Source: Kappaphycus alvarezii (lineage: Eukaryota > Rhodophyta > Florideophyceae > Gigartinales > Solieriaceae). Taken from it: 64,000 bases of DNA. How positions within the stretch are numbered: position 1 is the stretch's first letter; every line of letters starts with the position of its first letter. The notes beneath the pieces were generated by a model, which was given only the letters and a program-made list of their open reading frames with translations, did not search any database and had not been told where the DNA came from. The DNA is taken from contig NADL03000514.1 in assembly GCA_002205965.3 (NCBI GenBank), forward strand, positions 62,001-126,000, read 5' to 3'. A program made the position numbers and the translations under genes. Below are positions 25,101 to 36,538 of the stretch, piece after piece.

Positions 25101-27110
25101 GCCAAAAGTGGAATTTGATCGTAATTAGGATTAATGTAATTTCCGAACCTCCATCTGGTTTCAATTTTTTCAAAGATTGATCACGGAACAGAAGGACAGC
25201 GGCGCAGGACGGAGTGTAAGGAAAATTGACAGTAAAAATTTAGCGTATTTTGTGGAATCAGTCCCTCGGTACTCCAGAAGAAAATAGATTACAGTATCCT
25301 TGTTTATACCGTATAAATAGGTGACTAGTGACTTTCAAATCATACTTAGATCGACTGTGCTACACACCTCAGCGGGAATATGGACTGTAAACGCTAACTC
25401 TTTTGGGGAATTTTTCCTGATTTTCTCCGCTTCATGGTGAAAGGAAATCGGAACTACTGTATGAGATGGTTTTCCGCATTTTGCTACTGGTTGCCACCAC
25501 CACAGTCTGAATTGAAATTGAAGTAATTGAATATCTCTGCTACATATTTTAAATTGCACCAATTCGCACAAGGCTCCAACATCAAAAATTGTTTTATGTT
25601 AATTGCGTTTCTTCCGCTCGACGATGGGCCGCTATTATCTCCTTTATTTATAGTAATCTGTAAAGAATTAATATATTCAACTTCACTTACAGTTTGAGAA
25701 CAACAGAGCAGTAGTAAAAAAGACCGGAAACAATTTCTTCAAAACATTCAGCGTCGCAGAAAATTCTATATCACTTGTTACTATCACTTTTTTTAACATT
25801 CATTTCATGTTCGGCGTTTGAGCATTATGTACTACATGATATTCCGTAAATATTGTATTGATTGCATTAATTTTAATTGGATCCAAAAGAAAACCATTCG
25901 CTTTCAAGGCGGAATCGGCCGAAAATTGTTGTATATCAATGAAAAGTTCATACTAACCTCGACACAGTTCAAAATATTTATAAAGGTTACGATAAATATA
26001 CTCCTACTAATCGTTTTTTTGCAACCGAATGAAACTTTAAAATATGTCCCAGTATACGATCTTCGAACAGATATGACATATCCTGTACTCATCATGTACG
26101 TTTGCTTGATCTGAACTCAGTCTAAATTTCCATCGCTTGTTTTTGTACCCAGATACAAATAATATACACTTCTAAAACCCTTTTCGGATGCTCTCTACTT
26201 CAACTTCGCTCTTTGGTAGTATTCTATGCTATAAAATATGGATCAGTATCTCCCAGTATGTTTCCTGTCGCATACAAAACATGCATGATTAGATATACAC
26301 TATATCAGCGGATAGATGTTATTGATATTCTACTCGTTATATTCCAATTCTTGCCTCATTATAATCAACAAATAGATTCATGAATATAAAAGCATTTCAG
26401 ACCATTTGATCTGCTTTCTAGTCACACTCAATTTGTTGCTAATTACTAATTACTAAAATATATTTATTTACACATTTAATCATCATTAATGCGATATATT
26501 TTGTCAAATTCATCCTATTTCTTGTGCGGTGTTCTCCACGGTAGGAAAAAATCCGGGTTTCGCTTGCATATTTTGTCATACACACTAGCAGTCAGACTCC
26601 TTTCGTAAATTTCTTTTGATCCCAGAACTGCATTCCCTTTTCCAATTCATAGTCCTCATAACGCACTGTTGCTATAGAAATTAGCTGGAAATATTAGTTT
26701 TTAATTCGCGTTGCTTGAGCCTTGCTATCCGAGTGGATCGGTATGGCGCGCAGTTGTGGACATTTTTTTATCAAAGGTAGCGAAAGAATAAATTTCTTTG
26801 TCTGGTTCCCATATGTTACAAAGGGATAGATGTGAGATATATCGAACTTAAAAGTCAGAAACTTAATAAAAAATCATTTCTTCTCTTATTTGAAGCTGTT
26901 GTATGATACACGTATACGGATGTATCATAAAACCGAAAATAATAATCATATATCATAAATCATATATCATCAAACCAAAAATCCTCAACCAAACCGCCAG
27001 TTTTCCCCGCCAGTTTTCGTGTGACTGCGCCTTTTACGCATCCCTTGTCGCACCGGTGTACAATCACCGGCGTTAATCAATAGGAAGGATGATGGAACGG
27101 GAATAGGGGA
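22130..27110. other. AT-rich region without a recognisable gene
   Basis: Low GC with AT microsatellite-like stretches (for example 23643-23672). The longest frame is 24125-24589 (+), 154 codons, with hydrophobic segments but no domain I recognise; I do not call it a gene. Other frames are below about 105 codons. Confidence 0.5.
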
Positions 27111-27118
27111 GAAAGAAA

Positions 27119-27139
27119 ATAAGTTAAGTTAAGTTAAGT
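27119..27139. repeat. Short (TTAAG)n tandem repeat
   Basis: Four copies of the pentamer in a row, immediately left of the copia-associated repeat at 27172. Confidence 0.7.
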
Positions 27140-27171
27140 ACGTGAGCTATCCATGGCACCGACCTGCGGAG

Positions 27172-27275
27172 TAGTAGGTACTCGTCGTTTAAGGTAGTAG
27201 TTGTAACTAACTAATTTTTCTTGTTCTCCTTTTTTTGTGTTTGTGAACCACGGCAGCGCTGATTGTAACAATTTT
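27172..27275. repeat. Diverged direct repeat, left copy (partner 29932-30030)
   Basis: Begins ACCTGCGG.GTAGTA..., continues through TTGTTCTCCTTT and TTTGTGAAC, and ends TTGTAACA. The same order of blocks recurs at 29932-30030, with perhaps three quarters of positions matching by eye. Because a copia pol remnant lies between them, they may be LTR remnants. Confidence 0.55.
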
Positions 27276-28349
27276 ATTAAATAGAACTTCGATTCTCCGC
27301 TCTAGAAAACTTAAAGTGTCAAATTTTGGCTTCGCAACACTTGTACAGTTCATCGTCACTACCGGTTGTTGCGTAAATCAAATTACTATCAGCCTGTCCT
27401 GAGAACTTTATTACTTGTTCAATTAAAAGCACAATTACTATCAGTTTGTAGCCGGTTTGACTGGCTGAGTGGTATTCAGTACCATAACCGATGTAGAGCT
27501 CTACAAAACTCTCTTTAGAAAGAAACGCGCTCTTTTCCAGAGTTAATAAAGTCCTGCGCCCTTTGTCATCCTTACTTTCCAACTAACCGCCCCTAACCTC
27601 TCCCCTGCAACGCCTCCCCAGTTCCATCTACCGACGCCGCGATGATACTGTAACATAATAAGCCGGAGAGGCGCCAAAAATATTGAAAGCCAATGAGAGG
27701 CCCCGTCGAAACGTATAACAAGCATAACATGCTAGTGATGGTGGAGTTCCGTGCAATCCCAGCGGATTGGTAAGATCCGCAACCTCTAGTCTCTGTAGTA
27801 CGGTGTCCCAGACATGGCGAAGTGGCGCTTATGGGAAGAGAGTTGCGATAAAATCCAGTCCAAAACGTTGTCGGATCGGTCCTGTATTGGGGAAATGGTG
27901 GGACAATTGGAACGATTCAAGCAGATTCCTGAAGAGCATTACGGTCACTTGCACTAAATAGCTGGCAAGTAAAGTCGGAAAATTGTTGCCTGAAGGAGTG
28001 TAATTCGGGGAGCGACGATGGAGGAATCGCGGTTGACAAATGCGAGCGCGGGAATGCAGGAGTCCGCGTGGTCGATGGTGGAGATTGCGAACTGGGTTTC
28101 CGCAGATGGAATACAGGCTGATGGTAGCAAAATGGTGGTGCGTCAGTGTAGAAAATCGATGCTATGTACGTCAGGGATAAGCAGGCTGTCGAAGGCCGTA
28201 CCCTCAAGAAAGGCGTCTGGTACGCGGCCTCTGGTTGAATGTGCGGCAAATCAGTTTATTAACAAGTATATCCTTATTCTCTCACAATCCACAGGCAAGA
28301 CCGCCGTAACGCACTGGTGCAGACTGTTGCACTTGGGGAACAACGGAAT

Positions 28350-29740
28350 ATTTGAAATTACTTCAAAAAAACTATTTTACTGTTGGTGAGTAGTTTGACT
28401 GGGATACATCGATTCAGTATACCTTCGAGTTCTCCAGAAAGTACGATAACGTAATAAAAAATATCACTAAATGCTACAATTTCTCCCGACATGGAGGAGC
28501 AAGTTTTTCGCCTGTCCTTGTACGACCTAAATGCGATCGGTACTACCATTGACCATGCATCACCAAGGAGCATCACAATGCCAAGCTGTGAAGGGAGCGC
28601 GTGTTTGTTAGCGAGCGATGAAGCTGAAAAGCCAACGATCTTAAGAGATTTGTGGTCCAGTATTCTGATTCGAAGTGCAGTGCGATAGTCAGTGGCATAC
28701 CAAATGGCCTCATTGAGCTGCCTAATTTATATATTGTATTTCACTTCACAGGCCTTACCGCTTTACACATGAATTTAATGCATCTACCGTACTGTACTGT
28801 AGATTCAAACCACCGGTAACCTTACAACCAGGGCTACTATACAACTTTCTGTCATTACACTTTTCCTTGCAGTTCAAAACACAGTGTTTGACCCTATTGC
28901 TACACTTGGAAAGTTACGGACGAGTTGCACACTGGGGTATTCTATCACTGCTTTACCAATCCAAATTTGCCTTGCTTATCCCATGCCACTTGGACCAAAG
29001 TACGTCTTACATCTTATCATAGTATGTCATTCGTACCGACTACAATTCTGAAAGCGCCATTTACGATAATCTAGGGCTTTTTTACATTCGCTACTGTCAG
29101 ACTACATTTTCCTTTAGTATGTAGCTATGCCTAGTTCTATACAAGCCCTGGTTTGGAGCGACCGGCTTAACCAAGCCAGCCTCAACCAAAGTTTCAACAA
29201 CAGTTCTGCCGATAACTGCTCGTGTGCGCTTATAACCCACAGTATACTTCAGGCTGCTTCGCAAACATGGCAAATGCGACTCGCGTCAATTGCACGAGTT
29301 CAAAAATATAGTTTGGTCAAGAGTGAGATAATCATGAGAGCTTCATCCACATGTATCGGAACTGCGTCAATGAGGCATTTCGAGTTAACCAATCCAGTTT
29401 TCCAAGATAGTAGTGTTGATTAATGATCACATCTACCCATTGGTGCTTAGCAAGCGAGAAACCCTTGTAATCTAATGGTAAAGGGGATCCTCTGCCATGT
29501 CGAAGGCCTTGTTCGTGAGTTGTGTCAGTCTAACGAAAATATTTTTACAGGCGCGTAATATGTCATCTACGTAGGTCCCGCTTATCCCAGCTAGAAACTC
29601 ATTCTCTGGTAAAAAGTAAAGTGCGGCATCCAACTTTTTATGCCTCATGGTAAGTTCCTCTCGGTGATGCCGTTCTAGCTTTGTATGTAATAGGTCTCCT
29701 GCATTACACAGCCTTTTTAGTGGTCTCAGGAGCTTCAACC
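28350..29740 (-). pseudogene. Ty1/copia-type retrotransposon pol remnant (RT to RNase H)
   Basis: Read on the minus strand, three blocks follow the normal copia order. 29738-29472 holds reverse transcriptase with LLRPLKRLCNAGDL and GISGTYVDDILRAC (YVDD catalytic box). About 29440-29150 holds a connection-like segment (ASLTQFRYMWMKLS), with stops. 28576-28360 holds RNase H (VVPIAFRSYKDRR, MSGEIVAFSDIF, PVKLLTNSKIVF). Gag, protease and integrase are not seen. Frame breaks and stops show it is dead. The direct repeats at 27172 and 29932 may be its LTR remnants. Confidence 0.75.
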
Positions 29741-29931
29741 ACTGATTTGTTTCTAGTTAAAACCCTGATGCGTGGTTTTTAAGGTAAAAGACCCGCCGAG
29801 GCGGTTGCGATGCCTGTAGATAAACCTGATGCATATATGAAGACAACAGGTCAAAACTCAACCATAGCGGGGTGCGAGCATGACCCGGGCAGACTGAGGG
29901 CCCATAGTACTGCTTGAAAATCACCAACTTC

Positions 29932-30030
29932 TACCTGCGGCGTAGTACGGACTCGTAGTTGAGGGGTATATGTAACTCACTTAATTTTCCTGTTCTCCTT
30001 TCTTCGTTTTTGTGAACTATTGTAACAGTT
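29932..30030. repeat. Diverged direct repeat, right copy (partner 27172-27275)
   Basis: See the left copy. It ends just before the left terminal repeat of the DIRS-like element that starts near 30058, so the two elements are adjacent. Confidence 0.55.
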
Positions 30031-30596
30031 TACATAAAAGGCAGTAGTCTACCTGCTGTGAAGACAGTGTTTTATGTGCATGAAATGCATGCACCATGGA
30101 TAGCGAGGCCTAATCCAGGACTTGTGTCACGAAGCGTACGTAGCACAGGTATGAAATGTCTTCCCTAGCGTTTATCCACTGAGTGCCGCGACCTTAAGAT
30201 GTTCGCGAGTCAAACACGCCGTCGTAATAGCAGGCATGCCTCTCTCTTTCACAGGACAGTCCATAGACCTTTTTCTATGGTAGGCCCTTCATATCAACGA
30301 AGAAGGAAGCGGGTGAGTGTTTCACCTCTGACGCACAGAGAACTCATCGACACCATGGCCTCCCCTCCTTCTTCTGCCGGCAGCTCCGTGCTACACAGTA
30401 AGTCTTTGACCAAAGATCTGCTCGAGAAGTGCAAGCTAGTCGCTTCAGGTAGGACTGTCGCGGAGGTCAGCATCACCGCATTACTGCCGATTGGATGTAG
30501 GCGTACGCAAAGATAGCTGAATAGCGGTCAGGAAGCATTTCTTTGGAATCAATCGCTACCCGTTCAAAGCGTGTGACACGGCCTGCCTTCATCTGC

Positions 30597-30971
30597 GGCT
30601 TCTTCGACTAAGAGGATTGGTCACTCCACTGCGAAGTTGCAAAGCAGCATCGCATTTTCTCCGTGGCGGTGCTCGAGGCCAAGTACTTCAACGCCGCCGG
30701 CTACTGGTCTGTACTGCATCACGTGGCATACGACCTGCGCCAAGAAGCAATCGATTCTGGTAACAAGGAAAAAGTTGAGAAGGTTGAAGCATTGTCATTC
30801 GGGACGGTTAGCTATACCCCTCGGGTGATCGACCTCCGACAAGAGTTCTACCGCATGGCAAGTAAGAACCCAATGTACGCCAAGTTGGTTCCGCCTTCGC
30901 TTGAGATACGAGGCGAGGTGGAGATGGCGGACGACCTAGATGACCCGCTGGCCATGTTTTATTCTCACTGA
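30597..30971 (+). pseudogene. Gag-like ORF of the DIRS-type element
   Basis: The open segment ending at 30971 (VAVLEAKYFNAAGYWSVLHH, then VIDLRQEFYRMASKNPMY and an acidic end) sits upstream of the reverse transcriptase where a capsid-like ORF is expected. Part of the same protein may lie in another frame at 30199-30516. Function is inferred from position only. Confidence 0.4.
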
Positions 30972-31519
30972 TCCTCGAAAATGCTCAAGGAAGTCGCCAC
31001 CCTCAAGGCAAGCAAAGCGGCGAAGCGTGTAGAAAAAGCCAAGGGAAGGAGCGGTCCTGTCCAGAGAAACTAGTGGGCTTGTGCATGGAGCGTCCGCTAT
31101 ACCTTTAGTCGGAGACGCACGCGGAGACATGGTTCCGTATGGGTGCTTTGGCATATCTGTGTCGTAGCATCAGGTTTGTGATATACGGAAAAACTCTCCA
31201 TCTGTTTACTTCTGGGTAAGGAAGGATGCTGGAGGTATCCTGCAGACAACGGAGGATTTATGGTTTGGAAGAAAGGATATACTAAAAGGTTTAAATTCGA
31301 GGATCTACTGGGAAATGTCATCAAAGCACGCTCAGCGTGCTTTGCAAGCCGGAGCCTTCATCTCCTCGACGTTTGTCGTTTGGCAGAAGCGAAAATCTCC
31401 ACACGTTCTGGATGGTTTTAACCATCCATGAAGGGTAATTTTCGCTCGTAAACCTTTCGATCCAATCTGTGCACTGTGCAAAAAGATCCGTGCGAATGAA
31501 GACGGTCCCGTAGATTGCG

Positions 31520-31878
31520 ATGAACATGCAGCAAGGAGATTCCATGCTTTCTGTGGATATCGAGAAGGGAAATCGCCGTTTACACCCGGCCATGCGAGAT
31601 TGGGTTATTTTCCGCTACGATGGGCGCTTCTACAAGATTGTCGCTATTCCCTCTGGCTGGAGCAAATCCCGCTTTGGTTCGCAAGACAGATGGTGCCCTT
31701 CGCTACTAAGCTCCTTTCGTATGGGTATCGCAGTCTGCCGCACATGGACGACTTTCTAATTATCCCTACCCTGCATGGTGTATCCGCAATCCTTGAAGAT
31801 TGCCGAAGGGCCCGCAAAAGAATAGATGCAATAATGCGAACATTCGAACTGCGCAGACACCAGGAAAAAATAAAATAG
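31520..31878 (+). pseudogene. DIRS-type reverse transcriptase fragment
   Basis: SMLSVDIEKGNRRLHPAMRD with the first catalytic Asp, FRYDGRFYKIVAIPSGWSKS, then, one frame down, PLWFARQMVPFATKLL and LPHMDDFLI, where HMDD replaces the usual YxDD of the family. The frame change falls in a CCC run near 31670 and needs one extra base. Typical of DIRS/Ngaro reverse transcriptases. Confidence 0.75.
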
Positions 31879-32368
31879 AATGGAGCTCAAGTTTTGGACT
31901 ATCTAGGGGTCCGTTTGGATACAAAAATATGAACTTTTGCGTGGTAAAATAAAAGCCGCGACATGTTCGTCGCATTGTAGGAGACATTCTCAGGCAAGCG
32001 CGACTGGGACGCCGCTGGGTGAACATCGCCAAATTCCGGTCCCTATGTGGAACGTGTATCGCGCTGTCCTTGGCGCTACTATGGGCGGAATTCTACACAC
32101 TCTCATTTTACTGTGACTTCTGATGTGTCCGCCCGTGCGACTTTCCAGATCGCTTTCGCCTCTGGAACCAGTCGTTACGTGTTCTGCAGTTCTGTCGAAA
32201 ACTGCCTGGTCACGAGACGGAAGGTCTCAGCATCCTACCACTAGTGCCCGTCGCTGAGCTTCACAAGGACGCTGCAGATATGTTGTATGAGGGAACTATG
32301 AGCGACCGGACCCTTCAGCCTTGGCATCTGGGCGTGTTCTGCAATAAAGAAGTGTATGGTTAGAAGGA

Positions 32369-32768
32369 TTGCACGGAATCCATTACCTATCGCAAGTTAA
32401 AGGCCATAAGAAAGCTCCTAGAGGGTCCGCTTGGGGAAGAAGTGATGAGAAGCGGCATTCAAGAGTTTATGCTGCAGATAGACAACCAGGCTGTGGTGTA
32501 TATCACAAAAAGCTTTGTCACAGCAAGTCGCCCTCTGAAGTTGAGAAAATTTAAGCTCTTACTTGGCAAGCTTAACGTGCGCTTGCGCGCCACATGGTTT
32601 CCGTCGACCATCAAAAGGTATCAAGAAGCTTTTTCGCGACTGTTCCCCACCGGAGACCTCTTGATTCTTCGATATCTGCGGCGGTCCGTCGCGGATGTAA
32701 TGAAGGCGCCCAGCGATGCTTTCAAATACCGCCCGCTCGTGATTATCCATATGTGCTCCACAAGATGA
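32369..32768 (+). pseudogene. DIRS-type RNase H fragment
   Basis: MLQIDNQAVVYITKSFV, LRATWFPSTIKRYQEAFSR, LFPTGDLLI and ADVMKAPSDAFKYRPL match the end of DIRS-type RNase H in order. In relatives the last segment usually reads DALSR; here it is EAFSR. Confidence 0.7.
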
Positions 32769-34279
32769 TGATGTAGTATCTAGATAGATCATTTGACGAT
32801 GGGTAGTTGCGCATGTAGTGCCTTTTAGTGCACCTTATCATGTTATCTGTGAAAAAGTTGGCACGGACAGGGCCCCTTCATTGCTCTTCATTCTTTACAG
32901 GCCTCGACCGGCGTAGCAACAAGCGGCTCTGCACCCCTGCAAGCGATGGAGCCTACTGTCGGTGTCATCGGCGGCCGCAGCTCATTTTTCGTCTGTAGCC
33001 GGCCCCAGTGCTGCCGCAAGGAACACCGTGAAGCTTGCCGCACAGTACGCATAGATTGGTCGTACTGAGACTACGCGACAGTCGCAGTGGATGACACGGC
33101 TCAATTTTTGTACGGATGGTGGCCGTCAACCGTTGCTTATGATGGAAGAAAATCTGGTCGCGCTCATTTGATGGTTGAAGAGGTCCCGGGAGCGAGGAAC
33201 AATAAAAAAGATCGCTTTTTATTTTCTACAGTATGTCTAAGCCGCGCAACGTGTGCAACACTTGTATATTGGTCGGTCTGTTCCGTCGTACCCGCTCCTG
33301 AGCGCATTGATTAATGCATACGGCGAGAATGAAGAGTAGAGACACCTAAAAAGCTGGTGCGCTGCGGTGCATTCGCATCCAAGATGATGCGCGTTTGGAA
33401 TTTTGGCATGGAGAAAAGGAATTTTGGTGTGCTGCGGGTCTGTGTGGTGTGCTTGTTCGCCTACTGCATTAACTGCTTGCGCGAGAGCTCGACGATGATC
33501 ATGGAGAAGAGCAAAGCCCACATGCAAGACGACTCAATGAGTGCTCGATTGTGCCACTGGAAATGGCGCAGGGTTAGTAACAAGCCATGGATCACACACC
33601 ACCGCATTTTTTCCGAGGTACCGTCATCACTTGGCTTACTAAAGCGATGGAAGCGCAGTTATGGCAGGCGTGCCAGTTTCTTCGCGATGGATGTCGAACC
33701 AGATGTGTACTAGAAGGATTCTCTGACGCGAATGATGCACCGCTGCATTGCTGTGTTGGACTTTAACCCTCCGCCGGATGGAAAGTTTACATCTCATTCA
33801 CTTCGCATTGGTGCGTAAACGGAACAGGTTCTACTCGCTACTCTTCTTCAGGTTTGAATGGCGGTGTTCGGTTGTGGCAATAGTAGCGAAGAAATGAACA
33901 AGCTTTAATTTTACCGGACTATAGGCACGACTACTTCGTTGGTCTGTTTTTTCGGTGCGCAGTACCTTCCTCATCCTACGCTGGAGGAGGCCCCCGCACG
34001 TTTCCATCGGCGCGGTTCCAGGAAGAGAAGCGCTGACCTCGTGAACTCCGATAAATGGTATGGCTGTTTCGTTCTGTGAAGACCGCGTTTTATGCGCATG
34101 AAACGCATGCACAATGGAATAGCGAGGGAAAGTTGCAGAGTTTGCGTCACGATGCGTATATGGGGCATGTGTGACATGTGTGCCCAGCGTTTATTCACCG
34201 AGTGCTGCGGCTTTAAGAAGGAAGCGAGTCAAGACCGCCTCCGTGATCGCGGTCATGCCTCACTGCAACGTGCAACGGT

Positions 34280-34980
34280 GCCCTTTTCATTTAGTGGACC
34301 CTAGCTCGAGACCTTTTTTAGCTTCTTTGTCAGCATTTTCTTGCGCTTTTACTGGTGTCATGTATATGCATGTTTATGCAAAAGGAAGTCTTTTTGGTTT
34401 TATATTTCTTCTGATTTCAATTTTTTTTGGTGAATTAATGTTGTCAGAGAGTCATCTTTTGAAGGGCATCATACGTTTATTGTGCAACAAGGTTTAAGAT
34501 TCGGTGTTATCTTATTTATAATACCGTAAATTTTATTCTTTTTTGCTTTTTTTTGCTCTTTCGCAGTAGTTTAGCACCACCTGTGGAGATTACATCCATT
34601 TGACCACCAAATGGTATAAATGTACTAACCCACGTGCAATGTTTGCGTGCGAAATTTCGAATACAATCAAATATTCTGTTTTTTATATATTTTTCTTACT
34701 TACAGAGACATCAACATTATCAAACAATAATAAAAATTCGTTAATTTTTTATATGCGATATATTGCATTTAATAAGGCTGCGTTCTATATTTCGAATACG
34801 TATTGGATGGGGTTACTTTTATATTCGATTTTTCTAATTCTGCGTTTGACCTGGCATAGAATTTCCCAAAACGTTTCCTTGATCTTTTGCGGCAATCAAC
34901 CAGAGTTGTCGCAAACCATGATTTGATCAGTCCCCCAAATTTCGGACTCTCACCTTAGCTTCCTGGTTGGCGCCGGTGTC
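34280..34980. other. No recognisable gene
   Basis: AT-rich, short frames only, between the DIRS right repeat and the small gene. Confidence 0.5.
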
Positions 34981-34996
34981 TAACTGGGCGGCGATT

Positions 34997-35253
34997 TCAC
35001 AGACGCAGAGTTTGCAAATGGGTTTGCTGACGATGGGGGAAGGGGTCTGCGGCGGGTGGGGTCGAGATCACGGTCTGAGGTACTTTCGGGGATGGAGGAG
35101 GGTAGATGAGGATCGAGGTCTGGTTTTTGAGGGAATTTATCATGCTGGTGCGGATGGCGGCGACCATGTCTTCGATGAGGGAGGGGTCGCTGGAGGCGTT
35201 TACATAGACGGAGAATTCTACTTCGCCGGTGGGGTGACATGGATGTGCAACAT
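34997..35253 (-). CDS. Small protein of unknown function
   Basis: About 86 residues. The ATG at 35253 is preceded by about 70 bp with only one G, the leader signature of the other genes here. It reads MLHIHVTP and then, after one missing base in a C4 run (35232-35235), TGEVEFSVYVNASSDPSLIE and DMVAAIRTSMINSLKNQTSI to a stop at 34997. No domain is recognised. The C-terminal 25 residues are less convincing and a short intron there is possible. No transposon features; probably a single-copy gene. Confidence 0.45.
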
Positions 35254-35259
35254 GGTTTG

Positions 35260-36000
35260 GGGGGTGGGGAGGGAGGAGGGGAGGTGTGAGTGTTTTTGTA
35301 TGTGGTCGGTGTGTTGGTTGGTGAATTGGGGGAATTGGGGCAGGGGGGCAGGTAGGCGGTTCGTTCAGGGTCAGGGGGTAGAGAGAAGATAATTTATGAA
35401 GTGGAGGAGAGGGAGGTGGGGAAGGTGAAGAAGCTGACTCGATGTTGCGTTGGGGCGGGTGTAGGTGGGTGATCAGGAGAAAAATGGGCGACAGCGACAG
35501 CGGACTGTTGACTTGAACGGCTAGTGTCGGTAAAGTTCTCAAAAATGAAAGAAAAGACGGGGGGTGAAAATCGGGTCCAAAGGCTCGCTTCATACTCCTA
35601 AATCGCGCCTCTCTACAACTTTCGACCAGCTCACATGCACTCGACGCACTTGATAGAGTTCTCAGTTTGTGCGGCGGGCTTCCCATCGCACTTTCCGCTA
35701 CTGGGGACATCATCAGGTATTTCGCTGAGAAGAGGTACGCTGCCTGTCCAGAAAATGCGTAATCTCAAGGGCGGTCAAATTCTACTGAGCTCAACTGATG
35801 CGGGAGACGCCGAAAGACTCTTTACCGTTTTGCAACATGCTGCGCATTTTACCGAACATCTCATCCGTTTTGGTCCTTCTCCACCAACGCACCACCCACG
35901 CCACGCACTGCTCCCGCCTCAACCACTGCTTCCACCCCACCCCGCTACCTCCCCAAGCACGCTATCCGTCCCCTGATCCAAGGCTTCTTGGCTTGTGTTC
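35260..36000. other. No recognisable gene; C-rich leader of the small gene at its left end
   Basis: 35254-35400 is the G-poor (on the minus strand) leader of the small gene. The rest has overlapping low-complexity frames that look like composition artefacts. Confidence 0.4.
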
Positions 36001-36029
36001 TTTGCTTGTATACTAGGGACTGGTGAGGT

Positions 36030-36394
36030 GTAAATTCAAGATTCTCCGGGGAGTGATACAAGCGAAAACAGTGAAATCTTGTGGACATGCACAGCCCTTC
36101 GTTGAATGTCTCACATTTGAAACTTGTCGTGGGTCTCTCCATTTTTCGCTTCTGTCCAACTTTCACGCTGCGAGAACAAACAACGCACCATACGAGCTTT
36201 TCAATTCTTGCTTCTTTGTGGGTTAGAGAGCGATTGAGGTGTTTGACAGTAAGATAACCCATATTCGCTATTATAGAGCGTTTTCTTTTCCTTGTGGGTG
36301 CAGGGCGGAAAATTTGTGGACTAGGAGCACCACGTATATTGCTTATGTGAGTATGGGACTGCGTAGTTGCCGAAAGCAGTAGTTGATGTCTCAC
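36030..36394 (-). pseudogene. Cys-rich C-terminal tail of a decayed piggyBac-like transposase
   Basis: The frame reads VWCVVCSRSVKVGQ, TTSFKCETFNEGLC and TRFHCFRLYHSPE. This is a CxxC..C..C..C..H arrangement like the C-terminal zinc-binding tail of piggyBac-type transposases. It lies downstream, on the same strand, of the fragments at 40.9-40.5 and 38.2-36.5 kb and is probably the end of the same old element. Confidence 0.5.
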
Positions 36395-36538
36395 ATCTTC
36401 AAGAAACTCTAAAACGACCTACGACGAAGAAGTAATTTTGCAGATGCTCTGAGCTCAAATGTTCGTTTCTCACCTGATGGCTAGCTCAAGACGTTGAACA
36501 AGTTCACTTTTCTTGCATTAAAAATTCCACGAGCAATA

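Larger units (their letters stand above)
30058..34270 (+). mobile_element. DIRS-type retrotransposon, decayed, with terminal direct repeats
   Basis: Flanked by two related repeats of about 200 bp (30058-30260 and 34075-34270). Both hold TGAAGAC..GTTTTATG, CATGCACxATGGA and an AGCGTTTAT-C-CxGAGTGC block. Between them on the plus strand lie a gag-like ORF, a DIRS-type reverse transcriptase and an RNase H, in that order. The tyrosine recombinase expected in this class should follow at 32.9-33.8 kb, but I could not recognise it in the broken frames there (33087-33314, 33357-33713). The element is multiply frameshifted. Confidence 0.65.
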
